64,000 nucleotides of DNA from Tausonia pullulans (lineage: Eukaryota; Basidiomycota; Tremellomycetes; Cystofilobasidiales; Mrakiaceae). The notes under the pieces were generated by a model. The model ran no database searches. It was not told where the DNA came from and saw nothing but the letters and a program-made list of their open reading frames with translations. Positions 13,501-26,041 of this stretch are shown piece by piece. The first letter of the stretch is position 1; every line of letters begins with the position of its first letter. The stretch is taken from contig OX637620.1 in NCBI GenBank assembly GCA_951802195.1, positions 682,001 to 746,000 of the forward strand. The letters run 5' to 3'. Made by a program: the position numbers and the translations under genes.

Positions 13501-16500
13501 CAGCGATCTCGTCGACAGCCGGCTCGAGATCGGCCAAGCTTGGCTCCTCAGTTCAAAGAGCGCGCGCAAGGCGGGTCATATGCAGACGGCGTACAGCGCC
13601 ATCCTTCAGGCTCGCCAGAGCGAGGCTCCCTTCGCCTTCGTTCAGGGTGCCAAGCTCCTTACCTCCATGGGACAGGCTCTCCGTGGCCTGCAGGAGTTGC
13701 AGCATACGCTCGATCCGCTGCTGCCTGCTGCACTCAATGCAGCTACAGGCAGGCAGGTGACACAGACAGGAGGCCAGCTTACGCCGCTTTCCAAGGTGTG
13801 CAAATAAAATAAAATTCAACGGTTTGCATTGTTCGAGCGTTTCGCTGAGCTGACGTTGGTATTTTCTAGGCTGCACTGTTGAGGGCAAGATGGCTCCATG
13901 AAGCAGAGCGATTTTCTGACCAAGAGGTTCTCAAGAGCTTCAGAGATGCGGTCAAGCTCAGCGATGAGTGAGTGTACAGTTCTTGAGCCTTTTTTGGTAC
14001 CCAGGACTGACATGTGCTCTCTGGACAGATGGGAGGCCTCGTACTACCACCTCGGCCGGTTCTATGACAAACATCTCTCTCAAACGTGCGTTGGATTCCA
14101 TCATAGGGGAGAGCAGGGAAGGAAAATCCGGAATAGAGTCAAGGTTGATCTTCTCTGCTTCATTTACAGCATGAGCTCCCAAATCGAGTCCATTCTCAGG
14201 TTCACGGTTGACAACTACGCCAAAGCGCTCCGCTATGGGACAAAGTTCATCTATCGCACCCTTCCGAGGATGCTCACGATCTGGCTCGACCAAGGCGCGA
14301 GGCCAGACATCATCCGCGCCCAGAACCAGAAGTCTAGTTCCGAAAGGTGCGGTACCCAGCTTTTTTTTCGCACGATGTTGTGCTTTGAATTCTAACCTGC
14401 GCTACTTTGTGTCACTCCCAGCAGCAAGACATCGGTCTCTCCGGCGGTTGCTGCTTTCAAGGCGATGACTCGGGACATGCAAATTGCTGTCTCCACCCTA
14501 CCCCACTACCAAGTCAGTTGGCATTTCTGCGCCCGGAACGTGTTCTTCAATGAGTGCGGCAACTCACCTCCTCCCTATGCTCTCTATCTCGTTAGTGGCT
14601 CACGGCATTCCCCCAGATCGTCTCGCGCATTGGACATGCGAACGAGCAGGTCTGGAACGTCCTACTCAAAATCCTTGTTCTCGTCCTTCTCGACTTCCCG
14701 CTACAGGGAATTTGGGCGATTCAGAGCCAGACTCAGTCGACCAAGCCGGACCGGAAGAAGCGATGTGACTTTGTGCTGGCGGAAGTATGTTGCCATTCTA
14801 CCCCTCCGTTCCTTTCAAGCGAGACCTGCCCCAGACTGACCCAATTCTTACTATCCCCCCAAGATTACTCGGAAGGACACCACCGACAGGCTCAGCCCCA
14901 TCGTCCGAGCTGCCAAAAAGATGACTTTCCAGTTGCTCAACTTGGCCAACAAGTCGTTTGAGAAGGATGTCTCTCACATCCGCATGGACTACCACTTCCC
15001 AGACTTAAAGAACCTCGGCTTTAACTCTCCTCTCTTGGTACCCATCCAAGCGGCCCTCACTGTCACGCTGCCGTACTCTAATGCTCGTCGAGACTCGCAC
15101 AACCCCTTCCCTGATACGGCCGTCACGATCGCTTGTCAGTGCAGGTTTTCTCTGCCTTTGGCTCCTTCCTCGCGGCTAAAACTTCTCATTTTCAGGCTTC
15201 CACGACGACGTCGACGTCATGTCATCCCTCCAACGTCCCAAGAAGATCAGTCTTCGAGGTTCCGATGGGCGAACGTATAGCTTCCTCGTCAAACCTAAGG
15301 ACGACCTTCGCAAGGATGCCCGCCTCATGGACTTCAACGCAATGATCAATAAGATGCTCAAGAGTGACTCGGAATCTCGACGCAGGAACCTCTGTCAGTC
15401 TTGCGCCTGCTTCTTCAACCTAGAAGGCTGTTGAATATCCCTCTTGCTCATATTGACGTAGACATTCGCACCTACGCCGTCGTCGCCCTCAACGACGAGT
15501 GTGGTCTCTGCGAGTGGGTCAATAACACGGCCGTTTGGCGATCGATCCTCGTCTCTCTTTACGCTCAGCGGGGTCAGAGCGTCTTTGTTCGTACCTGGCC
15601 TGTCTCCTCTCTTCCACTAGACACCCCTTTCTCTCGTGTTTCTGAAGATTTGACCAATTTTCTCGTTCAGACCCAGGACGTCGCTGCGATCTACAACAAA
15701 TGGAGGGGGGCCCACCGTGCTATTCCCCCTGAGGAGTACCGGGACACGTTCGAGAAGACGATACTTCCTATGTAACACCTGGCCAATTAATAGCCGAAGC
15801 TGCTCTCGCTGACTTTGAATTTCCTCTCGTCCCTACCAGGTTCCCCCCGGTCTTCCATGAGTGGTTCCTCGACACCTTCCCAGAGCCATCTGGGTGGCTC
15901 GCTGCTCGCCTCGCCTACAGCCGTACCTACGCCGTCATGTCGATGGTTGGCTTCGTCCTCGGGTGAGTTCTCGAGTCCTCTTCTGTCGCTTACACGTGCC
16001 CGTGCGCTGAAATTCTCACGTACGGTAGCCTTGGAGACCGCCACTGCGAGAACACGCTCTATGATTCAAACTCTGGCGACACTGTCCACGTCGATCTCAA
16101 TTGCCTCTTTGACCGCGTACGCAAACCCGTCCTGGCACTTTGAAGTCTTCCTGCAACCTGCTGACTCTTCCTCGCTCTTCTTCCAGGGCCGCACTTTTGA
16201 GTGTCCCGAACGCGTTCCCTTCCGGTTGACACAAAACATCGTCGACGGCTTTGGCGTCACGGGCGTCGAGGGTGAGTCTCGATTGAGAAGAAGCAGTCTC
16301 CTTGAGCTTCAGCTGAGAGGGCTCTGTGGTCGCGACCAGGCGTGTACCGCAACGCTTGTGAGGTTACTATGCGTATCCTGCGCGAGAACAAGGACTCGCT
16401 GATGTCGGTCCTCGAGGCCTTTATGCATGTGCGTTGGCCCTCTTCTCCTCGCCAGCTCTAGAACTCCGCATTGACCTGCTTTGGTTTCCAGGACCCTCTT

Positions 16501-17010
16501 GTCGAATGGGAGCAAGACAAGAGAAAAGCCGTGAGTCGGGCGTTCTTTCCATTTTGAGATAAGTCAGTCACTGAGCGTTCGCCCGGTCTTTTTCAGAACA
16601 AGGAGAAGGAGCGCGAACGTCGCAACCGCGAGCTCAAGGCTCAAGATCGCAGCAAGAAAAAGTCGATGCCTTCCCGTCGAATCGATCCGGACGCGCCTCT
16701 TGAGCGCGACGAGGACCTCGAACCTGAGGCGACGGTTGAGTCCATCGCGCAGGCGGCACTTGAGCCGATCGAGCGTAAGCTTCGGGGCGTTCAGGCGCAG
16801 TGGCATAACCCCGACTCGAAGCAACCGCCGCGGAGCAAGGAAATCTCGGTCCCGAATCAGGTCCAGACGCTCATCGTGGAGGCTTCCGATCCGCTCAACC
16901 TTGGGCGGATGTATGTTGGGTGAGTCGACTAAGCCCTTTTTTCTTGATGAGTTTGTCCTCGGCTAACCGGGCCTTTCTTTGACGGACGCAGGTGGAGCGC
17001 CTGGCTTTGA
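7553..17010 (+). CDS. ATR/Mec1/Rad3-family checkpoint kinase
   Basis: PI3K-related protein kinase of the ATR branch, a nuclear serine/threonine kinase recruited with its ATRIP-type partner to RPA-coated single-stranded DNA to start replication and damage checkpoints. About 24 exons separated by introns of 60-105 bp give roughly 2,600 residues, the normal ATR size. Most of the protein is HEAT-like helical repeat (7553 to about 13400), including a UME-like block near 10780-11050 and FAT-domain helices at about 11900-14500. The kinase part has the N-lobe ([20 protein letters not shown], then [20 protein letters not shown]), the catalytic loop GDRHCEN with its following D-x-N ([10 protein letters not shown]), and the PIKK regulatory region. 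The FATC end reads [20 protein letters not shown] then MYVGWSAWL, the ATR pattern (MYLGW in animals). The ATG at 7553 follows a GTG in the same frame at 7547; ATG is taken as start. No sign of degeneration. Confidence 0.96.
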
Positions 17011-17209
17011 TCTTGCTCGCTTCCTTTGGTTTCCTTCTTGCATGACTTGGCAATCTCAGCCACCCCGGCGACCGAAAGACAAGATAAAAAAGACATGAAA
17101 ATGTGAGGAGAGAGGGCAAGAATGTGGATGAATGCAACATGTGAAAGATAACCCAAAGAGACAAAGGCAGAGAGTTGCAAGATACACTTTCACCAACCAA
17201 CCAACACAT

Positions 17210-20200
17210 TCAGTGCGACTCGGTCGTCCCCTCTCCATTCTCAGCAGATGAATTTGCCCCAGCTCCGTTCCCACCATATCCCTCGCCGAGCCTGATACCG
17301 TTCGGAGTTCCAAACCGGGTATCAAACTCAATGAGTGCCCGCATGAGCTCCTCCTTCTCTTCGGCCCTCGTCCGACCGCTCCGGACGGTACACAGCCGAT
17401 CGGCTTCCTCCGCCCCAGGAAGGTCACTCTCCCCACCGTCGGGCCAGCGAGTAATGAACTCCATGATGCCGCGGACACGCTTCCGCATCTCACCGACAGT
17501 CATGCGCCGGCCGGGCCATTTGATCTTGGTTGGTGGCTCGTCACGGATGGGAGCGCCAAACCCACCAGAGGGCACGCGGAGCGGTTGCGGGGTCGGGGTC
17601 GGGAGGAGATGGGCAAGGTGGGAAAGATGGTCTGGGAGGGACCAGGAAGAGGGGGAAAAAGCGAGGTTGGAGGAACCTGTAGAGGAAGAGAGGGCCGAAA
17701 CGGCAGCGTGCAAGGGGCGAGGAGAGCGAGGTTGGTAGTTGCTGCCGTTCTGGGCGGCGGCGCCTGCCGAGGTGTTGCTGAGACCGTTGCGGCCTCCCGA
17801 GGAAGTACCCGGGGCATCGGCGCGAGCCTTGCCCTTGGCATCAGGCTTGGGCGAGCCGGAGGGGAGGCCTGCGTTGGACGGGAAAGCGGAGGACGTCGGC
17901 GTTGAGCCGGAACCGGCCTTGGTGGAACCACCGGCAGACGAGCGAGGCCCACCGCCGACAGAGTTGGGCCGGCGATGCTTCGCCTGTTGCGACGTGCGAG
18001 GAGCGGAGGTGCTGGGGATGGCTGAGGCGACGGCGGTCCCAGAGCCCGGCACGATGGCAGATGCAGAGCCACCTCCGGACTTGCGAGGAGCGGAGCGGCT
18101 CGATGCCAGAGTAGGCGAAGGAGAACGAAGTGTCGAGACGTCCTTCTCCTCGCGCTTAACCTTCTTGCCCTTACGCTGGCCCGCCGTCGAGCTCTCGATA
18201 CTATTGCGCCTGCCGCGCTTGGAGCCGGTGGTAGAGGACGAGCCGTGGGCGGCGACGCTGCCATCACGGTCTCTCTCACGGGCACCAGCCGAGCTGGCAA
18301 TTGATGGAGACCTGCGACGAGCAGAGCTGAAGAAGGAGATAAGGTCAGATAGGCGCTACTGGCAGAGGAGACGTGCTGTGCCAACTCACTTTGGCTTGGA
18401 ACCTCCGGTCATCGAAGTCCCTGCAACCACCGGCGGGACCGATGCGCCCGAAGCAAGGAGGCTCGCTCGAATAGCCTCCTCTAGACCGGCATCGGCGTCG
18501 CGCGAATTCATCGTTGATCTCCGCTTAGGGCTCTTCGCCCTCGCGATTGCCGGATTGGCCGCACCCCCCGCACCTGGTCGAGGTGGGCTGACGCTACTTC
18601 CGCTTTGCGGTGGAGGGGAGAGCGGGCGAGTCTGGAGTGTGAGCGAGGACGTAGCCGCTCCGCCACCTCCTCCAGCTCCTCCACCTCCACTGGCGGTGAC
18701 CGATGATTGACGCTTGTGGTGGCTCTTGCTCCCGCCGCCCGCCGTAGACAAGCTTGACCCAGTCCCTCCAGCTGTATGAGCTGAGGCGGACAAAGAGCTT
18801 TTGGAGACTCCGCTCGCACCGATAGCCCCAACTGCTCCTCCCGAACCGCCGTCGGTCTTCTTCCGAGGAGGGAACGCTAACGGGCGCACGGACCCCCCGG
18901 CGCCAGCATCTGCTACTCCTGCCCCTCCTGCTCCCGCCGTCGACGCGTCCTTGGCCGAGAACGAGGAGCCTGTCGGAGCGGCGCTCGTTTTGCTACGGCT
19001 GCTCCGCGAGCGTTTCCGACGAGCGGCGGCCGCAGCGCCCTTGCCATCGTCCGAGTCGGACTCGTCTTCGATGAGGGAGGGGAGGCCGGCGATGTGTTGG
19101 GTCCACCGCTTGGACTGGTTCGGAGGCGTCGGGTCATCGGGGGGCTTGAGGCGCTGGAGGTCGAGTGCTGATGGGGGAAGGAAGATGCTGCGAAGGGGAT
19201 TTCATATATGAGTTCACTGTTGGCTGAATAGGAGAGGGGGACAAGAACGCGGAATGGAGTAGAAGAGGACCGGGAAGGGAAGGGACGCCCCTCGGCATTG
19301 CGCACTTACCCGCTTCGTCCTCGACTCTTTATCCACTTCTTGAGGGCTACGTGCAGGTCTGGGCGGCACTTTTCGCAGAAGTACTCTTCAGAACGCGCAA
19401 AGAGTGTCAGCCGCCAGTAGAGAGCAAGTCAACCAGTAAGATGCGAGGGAGCGTGTCAACGCACCGTCGGGGGTCTCCTTCTCGGTAGGGATGCCGACGC
19501 AGGCGCCGTGTTGCCAAACATTGCATCGGTCGCACTGGATCATCATGTCGTCCGACTCTGGAGGAGGGAGAAGGAGGGAGTCCAATTCACGTTAGATACG
19601 CCGAAAGAGGTCTAGAGAGGTAGAAGAGGAAACGAAAGCAGCACATCGGCCACTCACCAGTAATCCCACAGACACAACGCGTCAGATCGGCGCCCTCCTC
19701 TTCGTCGTCGTCGTCTTCGTCGTCGTCGCCGCCCTCGTCCTCGCGGTCGACCTCGGGCTCGTCGTCCTCGTCATCGTCGGTGTGCTTAACTTCCCGTTTG
19801 ACTTGGGCGGTGGCGGAGGCGGAAGAGACAGCGGTTGTCGATCTACCTCCTGCTCCTCGCGTCGTTGTCGTCGCTGGTGGCTCGTCGCCATCCATCTTCT
19901 CGCTCGCTCGCTGCTCATCCACTGCCGACCTCGACGACGAAGCCTCGGGCGGTACAGACTGGGCGATCCTTGAAAGCTCGGCGCTGCCGCTCTGGCCCTG
20001 CCGTTGCTGGTCCTCGGCGGCCTCGTCCTTGACGGCCTGGTCGACGGGCTCCCTTGTAGCCGACCCACCGCTCTGCGTGCGCCGTCTTGCGGCAGACCAG
20101 CCGCGCTCCTTCTTGGAGAGACCCGCGAGCGATTGGGTGTACGCAAGGTGGGCGAGCGCGTTGGCGGAGGGCGAGCCGTCGGCGCCGACGAGGACACCGT

Positions 20201-20478
20201 CCGGGACAGGGCTGACGCCCGGTCGGGAACGGGTCGAGCGAGGCGCATTGTTGGAGGCAATGTTGCTATTGCCGCTGTTATTGTTGGAGGAGGAAGAGGA
20301 GACGCCGGCTGCGGTTGGGGCGAGGGAGTTGGAGGAGGAGGAGGCGGAAGAGGCGAGTGGGGTAGGGGCTAGGAGAGAGGAGGATGGAGGAGGTGGAGAA
20401 GCTGAAATCAGGCAACAGCGTCAATTAAGAAGATTTTGGAGTGGGAGCGTCAAGAGAGGGGTGAGGGGACTGACCCAT
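17210..20478 (-). CDS. PHD-finger protein of the Cti6 type (Rpd3L deacetylase subunit-like)
   Basis: The first coding exon is just ATGG (20478-20475); a 74-bp intron follows and a serine/alanine-rich N-terminus begins after it. A long acidic stretch (DDDEDDEPEVDREDEGGDDD) precedes a PHD finger assembled from three exons: TRCVCGITG, ESDDMMIQCDRCNVWQHGAC, then EYFCEKCRPDLHVALKKWIK. This supplies the C4-H-C3 zinc ligands. The finger plus a basic helix (KKWIKSRG) and a downstream serine-rich region is the Cti6 arrangement; Cti6 reads methylated histone H3 within the Rpd3L deacetylase complex. The remaining 500 or so residues are low-complexity (Ser, Gly, Ala, basic patches such as KRGRRNS and QRKGKKVKRE), ending with a compact segment near 17500-17300 (PTKIKWPGRRMTVGEMRKRV, RGIMEFITRWP) that may be a conserved helix pair. 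Assignment to Cti6 rests on the finger; the complex membership is inference. Confidence 0.82.
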
Positions 20479-20874
20479 GGTGAGCTGAGCTCGGGCGGGA
20501 GGAGGAGGAGCCGGTTCAGGTGAGCTGAGTGATGATGGTCTGATGAGAATGGGGAGTCGCGCCCACCCGTCCGCGTCAACCTTGCAGCGCGTCGGCTCAA
20601 CTTCGGTTGCTCAGCGACCCAGGGGCAGCAACGTGATCACTTCTTCGAGGCTAGAGAGACATGCATTGCAGAGGAGAGGAGGAGGAGGGGGAGGAGGAGG
20701 AAGAGGGAGAGAGAGAGCAGAATAGAAAAGATGAGGGAGTGCGAAGACAGGCAAACAAAAAGGAGCTCGCAACAGAGAGCAAGAAGGGGGAGTAAACAGA
20801 AGGCCGAACAGGAGAAAGACAACGAAAGGTGGAGGGAGATAGAACACAGAGGAAGAGACCAAGAGTCAATCCGT
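20479..20874. other. intergenic region with purine-rich microsatellite
   Basis: About 400 bp between two minus-strand genes. It holds the promoter of the PHD-finger gene and the 3' UTR of RPA2. Its main feature is a GGA/GAG-rich purine tract. Confidence 0.6.
20667..20722. repeat. GGA/GAG purine microsatellite
   Basis: A run of imperfect GAG/GGA triplets followed by GA dinucleotides on the plus strand. It is non-coding: the minus-strand reading frame through it is the readthrough of an RPA2 intron and gives only serine/leucine/proline low complexity. Confidence 0.7.
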
Positions 20875-23800
20875 CTAGCTGACGGCGACCGAGATCTGAA
20901 GGCGAAAGGGACGCAAGCGGATAAAGGTCAGCGCTCAGTATCCCAAGTTGAGTGTGGCTCGTCCGGCGACGCACCTTGATGCCCATGCAGGCCATCTCGG
21001 CGGCAAGGTACCGGAAGACGTAGGGGACAGCAATGACGTCCATGTCCCCTCCCTTGCCGATCCCACCACTGACAACGTTTTCCCTTGGGACGCCCAAGAC
21101 AACGTCGCTCGTCGCAGCGGCCTCATTGCCCTCCTCGCGACAGACACGACAGTACTCGCCACCACCAGTTCGACCGGGCGCGGTCGACGAGTCATAGCCG
21201 AGCGAGATCATCGAACCGCATGAGCGGCAAACCCAGGCGGTTGAGTAGTCTGAGCAGTTCATCAGCCGATCTTGGAGGAGGAACGACGTGCCGTGGGCGA
21301 GGAGCGCGTCGCGCTCCATTTCTCCGAATCGGATACCTCCAGCACGTTTGCGTCCCTAAGGAACGAAAAAGAGCGTCAGAAGAAAGCCTGAAGAGTTATA
21401 GGTCAATGAGGCAGAGCAAGGCACCTTGATCGGTTGACGCGTGAGCGGGTCAACGGGTCCAGTCGTGCGGACTTGGAACTTGTCGTTAACCATGTGTCGG
21501 AGACGCTGGTAGTAGACGACACCAAGATAGATGTCGGCGTGGAACTCCTGACCGGTGATGCCGGAGTACATGGGCTCGTTGCCGTGATAGTTATAACCCG
21601 AGGCGAGTAGTTGCTGGCCGAAGTAGTCAACGGGTGTGTCGTCATCCGAAAACCTGAAGAGCGGTCGTACATAGTGAGCGACGGGGCCTGCGAAAGATGA
21701 GATAGAGAAGACCGCTTACTTGAACGGCGTCGCATCCTGGGCCATTCCGTGCATCGCTCCAGCCTTACCGGCGAGGGACTCGACGAACATGCCGATCGTC
21801 ATGCGCGACGGGAACGCATGCGGGTTGATGATGACGTCCGGCTGCATGCCCGACTCAGAGAACGGCATGTCGACGGCGGGCCACTTCTGGGAGCAGACTC
21901 CCTTCTGTCCGTGTCGGGAGGAGAACTTGTCTCCGATGGTCGGCGAACGCGGGATGCGGATCTTAATGTGGATCTTCTGGGCCTCGCCCTCACCATTGTC
22001 GTTGCCTGGTTCCGCGGGGAAGATAGAAAGAAGTCAGCTGTATCCTTGGAAAGGAATGAAGAGAACAAGGCGAGCTCGCTACGCAACACTCACCGAGAAT
22101 CCGAACTTCGTCGATGTAAGCGACCTCGTCTCCCTTGTACTTGTGGAAGATGGTCTTGCCCGTCGTGTCATCGATATGAGCGGCGTAGGGAACACCGGGC
22201 GTAATTTTGGCGCCAACAATCGGGTAGCCGTCGTCGTCGACCGTCTCACGATGGGGGCTATCCTTTTTGACGTCACGACCCATACCAAAGTGCTGTCTCG
22301 GCGTACCACCCCTCGAGGCGCCGCGCGAGTCCTGAAGGTCGATGATGGACGACTTATAGACCGTTCCATACCCGAAGCCGCGCTCATGAGCTGACTTGTT
22401 CAGGATCATGGCGTCTTCCATGTCGTATCCCGTGTACGAAATGACGGCGACGACGGCGTTGGTGCCATTTGGGAAAAGGTCAAATCCGTACTTGTTGTGG
22501 AGGTCCGGCCGGACGATTGGAGTCTGACCCGACTGGAGACGGTACTGAGGGAACAGAACGGACTGAAGTCAGCAGTTGGCTCCCAGCGAAGGTGATGAGG
22601 AGAACCGGTTCACCATCTTGTTGTCTGTCCGCCGGCTGATGGCCGTCGAAGGCGTTCCCATTGACTGCTTACCCATCTGACACTGATACATGTTACGCGG
22701 CGACTGGTTGAAGTCCGAGAACGGTGTGAGGTTGGCAATGACACTGAGCATGCTCGTCGGGTCGAGCTCAACGTGGCTCTGCCTGTATCCCGCGACACCA
22801 GCTTGGTACGCCCCGCTCGCAGCCTTGCCGCCCTTGCGCTCGTCCTTAGGCATCTCCTCAATTTCCTCGTTCGTGCAGGCGATCTCCATGTAGACCTGCT
22901 CGAATGTGCCAACGTGGTCGATCTGACCGTTCTCCAGGTACCGAACCGGCCGCATCATGCGCGACCGGGAGGCGAAGAGGAAAAGACCCGGGTACTGGCC
23001 GCCCTTGGAGACGGGGACGTAGCCGATTTCAAGGTCGAGAGGGACGTCATGAAGGCCCGTCGTCTTGTAAGCGCGGAGAGTTGACGCGAGCTTCTGGCAC
23101 AGCGCGGGAGGAGCCCATCCAATGATACGTCCGTCGAGTTGGACAACAAGGTTCTTGCGACCGTCGAGAGAAGACGATGCAAAAGCCTGGGTCATGCCAA
23201 GGGACGAGAGGAGGGCAGGAAGATGGGAGACATTGAGAGGCTGGGTGACAATCTTGCAGGTGTGAGAGAGATGGTTGAGGAGACCGCAAGGCGATCCGTC
23301 GGGCGTATGAACCGGGCAGAGGAAACCTGGACACAGTGCGTATCAGTGAAAGTGCCCCAAGCCCAGGAGCGACTCAAAGAACGTACCCCACGACTCGGGC
23401 AGCAGCTTTCGAACGGTCGTCGTTTTGAGCTCGGCGAAGAAGGCTCCCCGATGGATGCACCGGAAGTGCGAGAGGTAGCGGTAGAAGTTGAGTTTCTCAG
23501 CGACAATCGTATAACCGGTGGTCTGCTGGAGATCGAGACCGGACTGAGAGATGAGGTTGCCGGTGGCAAGGAAGTACGAAAGTTTCTGGCCGATGTCAAA
23601 GTTAACCTTGCGAACGGCCTTTTGAATGTATCCGTCTGTGAGTGCGATCACCGGTCAGCTAGAACCAAAGCGCTGCCGCTTTAGAGAGAGCGCGCACTGT
23701 TAAAGAAGTCAACGCCAGCAATATTCCGACGGACGTCCTGAGCAATCTGTGCGCGGACGCCGTTAAGCGACTCCTCAAGCTTCTCCTTGATGATCATGCC

Positions 23801-25495
23801 GTAGAGGAAACCGGGGAGGAGAACCTCTTGGTGCTGGGGCGAATCGGGGTTATCGGCACACGACGCGTTCGAGACAAGCGAGTAGAGCTTGCGGAGCATG
23901 AAACTAAAGGCGAGTGAGGAGAGGAGCGGTCAGCAATGAGACTCGACACAAAACCAGGTAAAGAGCCCTCTCTGGACGGACAGGAGCATGCGGAACTTGT
24001 CGCGCGGGTTCGGAAGGTGGACGAGAACGACCTTGTCGAGGAGCCAGTTTCCGACACGCGCGTCCTCCCAATCGTCCGGGAGACCGAGGACAACGCGGAA
24101 CTTGGCACCGAGGTACTCTAGGCAGTGTAGGCCCGTCTTAAGACCGTAGTTTTTGAAGCCACGAAGGAGGAGCTCAACCCTGTCCGTGAGGAACGTGTTG
24201 TCGCCCTCACCCTGGACGAGACCCTCAAAGATCTCGAGGTCGCTCGCGCCGACGAGTGCCTTGAGGATGAGCATGAGAGGGATCATGTACTCAGACTTGC
24301 GCCAGGCAAACCGGAGAGTGGCGCCTCCAGTGGAGAGGTAGTGCATTGTGTTGGTGCACGAAGTTTGGTCCGGCCGAACGCAGCGGATCTGAGTACCAAA
24401 CTCAGTGTAACCGGGGCCGCGCTTCTGGAACGAAGGCCGGAGGAGCGAGATGACATGGTGTCGGCGAGGGAGAATGAGAAACCGGATGATCTTCTCGTTT
24501 CCGTTGACAATGAAGTAGCCTCCGAACGACGTCGACTCCTCATGATGCGAGACGAGCGACGCGGCCGAGGTACCCGTCGACCGGGGGACGAGGTTGCAGC
24601 GATTCGACTGGAGCAAAGGAGAAGCCAGAACGCGTTCTGCAGTTAGCGCGGTAGCTCGCAGTTCAATCTTGCCTTGACACAGGCTGCACTTACCCGAATC
24701 ATGACGGGGAGGTGCCCGAGCTCGCGGACCTCCTCGTACTCAGGGCCACCATTGATGGACCACGCAATTGTCGCCGTCATTTTGGACTTGTACGTCGTCA
24801 GGCGCTCTCGGGCCTGGCAAAAGGAGCAAAAGAGCGCAGAGGGTTGATCAGCAGTGGTACTTCCTTCTCCTATCGCCTGTCGCGCGCAAGGACGATTGGG
24901 GACTGACCTCGGACGGGTAGATCTGCTGCTCGCCCCGCTTGCCTAGCTTGGCACGGTCAGGCGCCATCGGCCGGGCCAAGCTAACGTTCGTTATCCGCAC
25001 TGAAAGGAAGGAAGAACGAAGGCAGGGAGAAGAGCGAGAGAGAAGGCGGGTGCGCGCAAGCAATGCAAGACGACTCTGTCAGTCCTCTGATCGTCTATTC
25101 ATCGGGTACACGACCCAGTGGAGCAGATCAAGGGCTTGGGCACTCCTAGCTTGCTCTGCGAGAACAGCCAAGGGCAAGAGAGACCGCGACTCACTCGAGA
25201 GCCTGTTGCCCTGTCCACGCTCCTGGCCGTCGAAAACGACCTTCTCGCCCACGTCTTTAATCGCGAGCGCGAGTAGACCCGGTCCGCCGTCGGGGCTCTC
25301 AAAAAGAGCATTGAACGACTCGATATGAGGCGCGACAAGCTCGTCGAGCGCCGGGACATCCGAGCGATCTTTCGGCGGGTGCAGGAAGGCAGCCTCGCGG
25401 GTAAGCGTGTGGAAGGTGTGGTTTGGGTGCGACCGCGTCGACGGCGTAAGCGGCGTCTTGATCGGCTCGCGAATCTCCGGTACCACGACCGACAT
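20875..25495 (-). CDS. RPA2: DNA-directed RNA polymerase I second-largest subunit
   Basis: RPA135/RPA2, which with the largest subunit forms the Pol I active-centre cleft and transcribes rDNA in the nucleolus. Exons run from [16 protein letters not shown] through [170 protein letters not shown] and [20 protein letters not shown]. These match Pol I rather than Pol II or III second subunits ([13 protein letters not shown] is Pol I-like). The C-terminal zinc-binding region has paired cysteines (VCRSCG, YCRVC). The last coding exon appears to be only 20 nt: splicing from IKGT-side donor at about 20970 to an acceptor at 20894 gives a C-terminus GIKISVAVS, close to the usual family end. The start was chosen at 25495 rather than an upstream in-frame ATG (25663) because homology begins there. 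Confidence 0.96.
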
Positions 25496-26041
25496 GGCAG
25501 GGGAGTAGTGAGGTGCGGAAGGGAGGAGGAAAGGGGACGAGGGGGTTGCCGAAGCAGGGGGGCAGTCGATGGTTGAGGGCGAAGGCCAAATTTCGAGCCG
25601 GCTGGAAAGAGGGACGCGGCGAGCTTCCCCGCGTCGGCCTTCTCTTGACGACTCGACCTCCACTTCCTGTCCAGCTATTCCGCTTTCTCTCTTCCTAAAG
25701 GGAAGGGTCTGCCAATGTGCGTCGAGAGATCATTTGAAATTCGGAGGATTAAATATCGAGGCGAGGGCTCAGATCGTCACAAACTTTAGTGTATCTTTCC
25801 TTGGGGGCATGGTATCATCCGCGCTCACTCAGTCAGGGGACCGAAAGTACCTTCTGATAGCAAACCACCTTACTTGTCAAAAGCATGAATTTCGGAAGAT
25901 GAAGCGAGATATGGCATCAGTTTGCAGGCCGACGGCATGCGTGAGGAGCAGATGGGGAGGGCTGGGGACCGCCAGGCAGGCAGGGTAATAAAAAGAAGCG
26001 AGAGCAAAAAAGAATGGTCGAGGGAGAGTAGGAGAAAGCGC
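25496..26041. other. intergenic region upstream of RPA2
   Basis: About 545 bp between the RPA2 start and the stop of the left cupredoxin-like gene; both lie on the minus strand. No further gene is supported. Similarity to the right-hand copy stops about 18 bp after the stop codon, so most of this spacer is outside the inverted repeat. Confidence 0.6.

Noticed and set aside
17011-17209. Extra exon of ATR after the FATC stop
   Set aside because: The FATC sequence ends with the canonical MYVGW-type tail and a stop, so the protein is complete.
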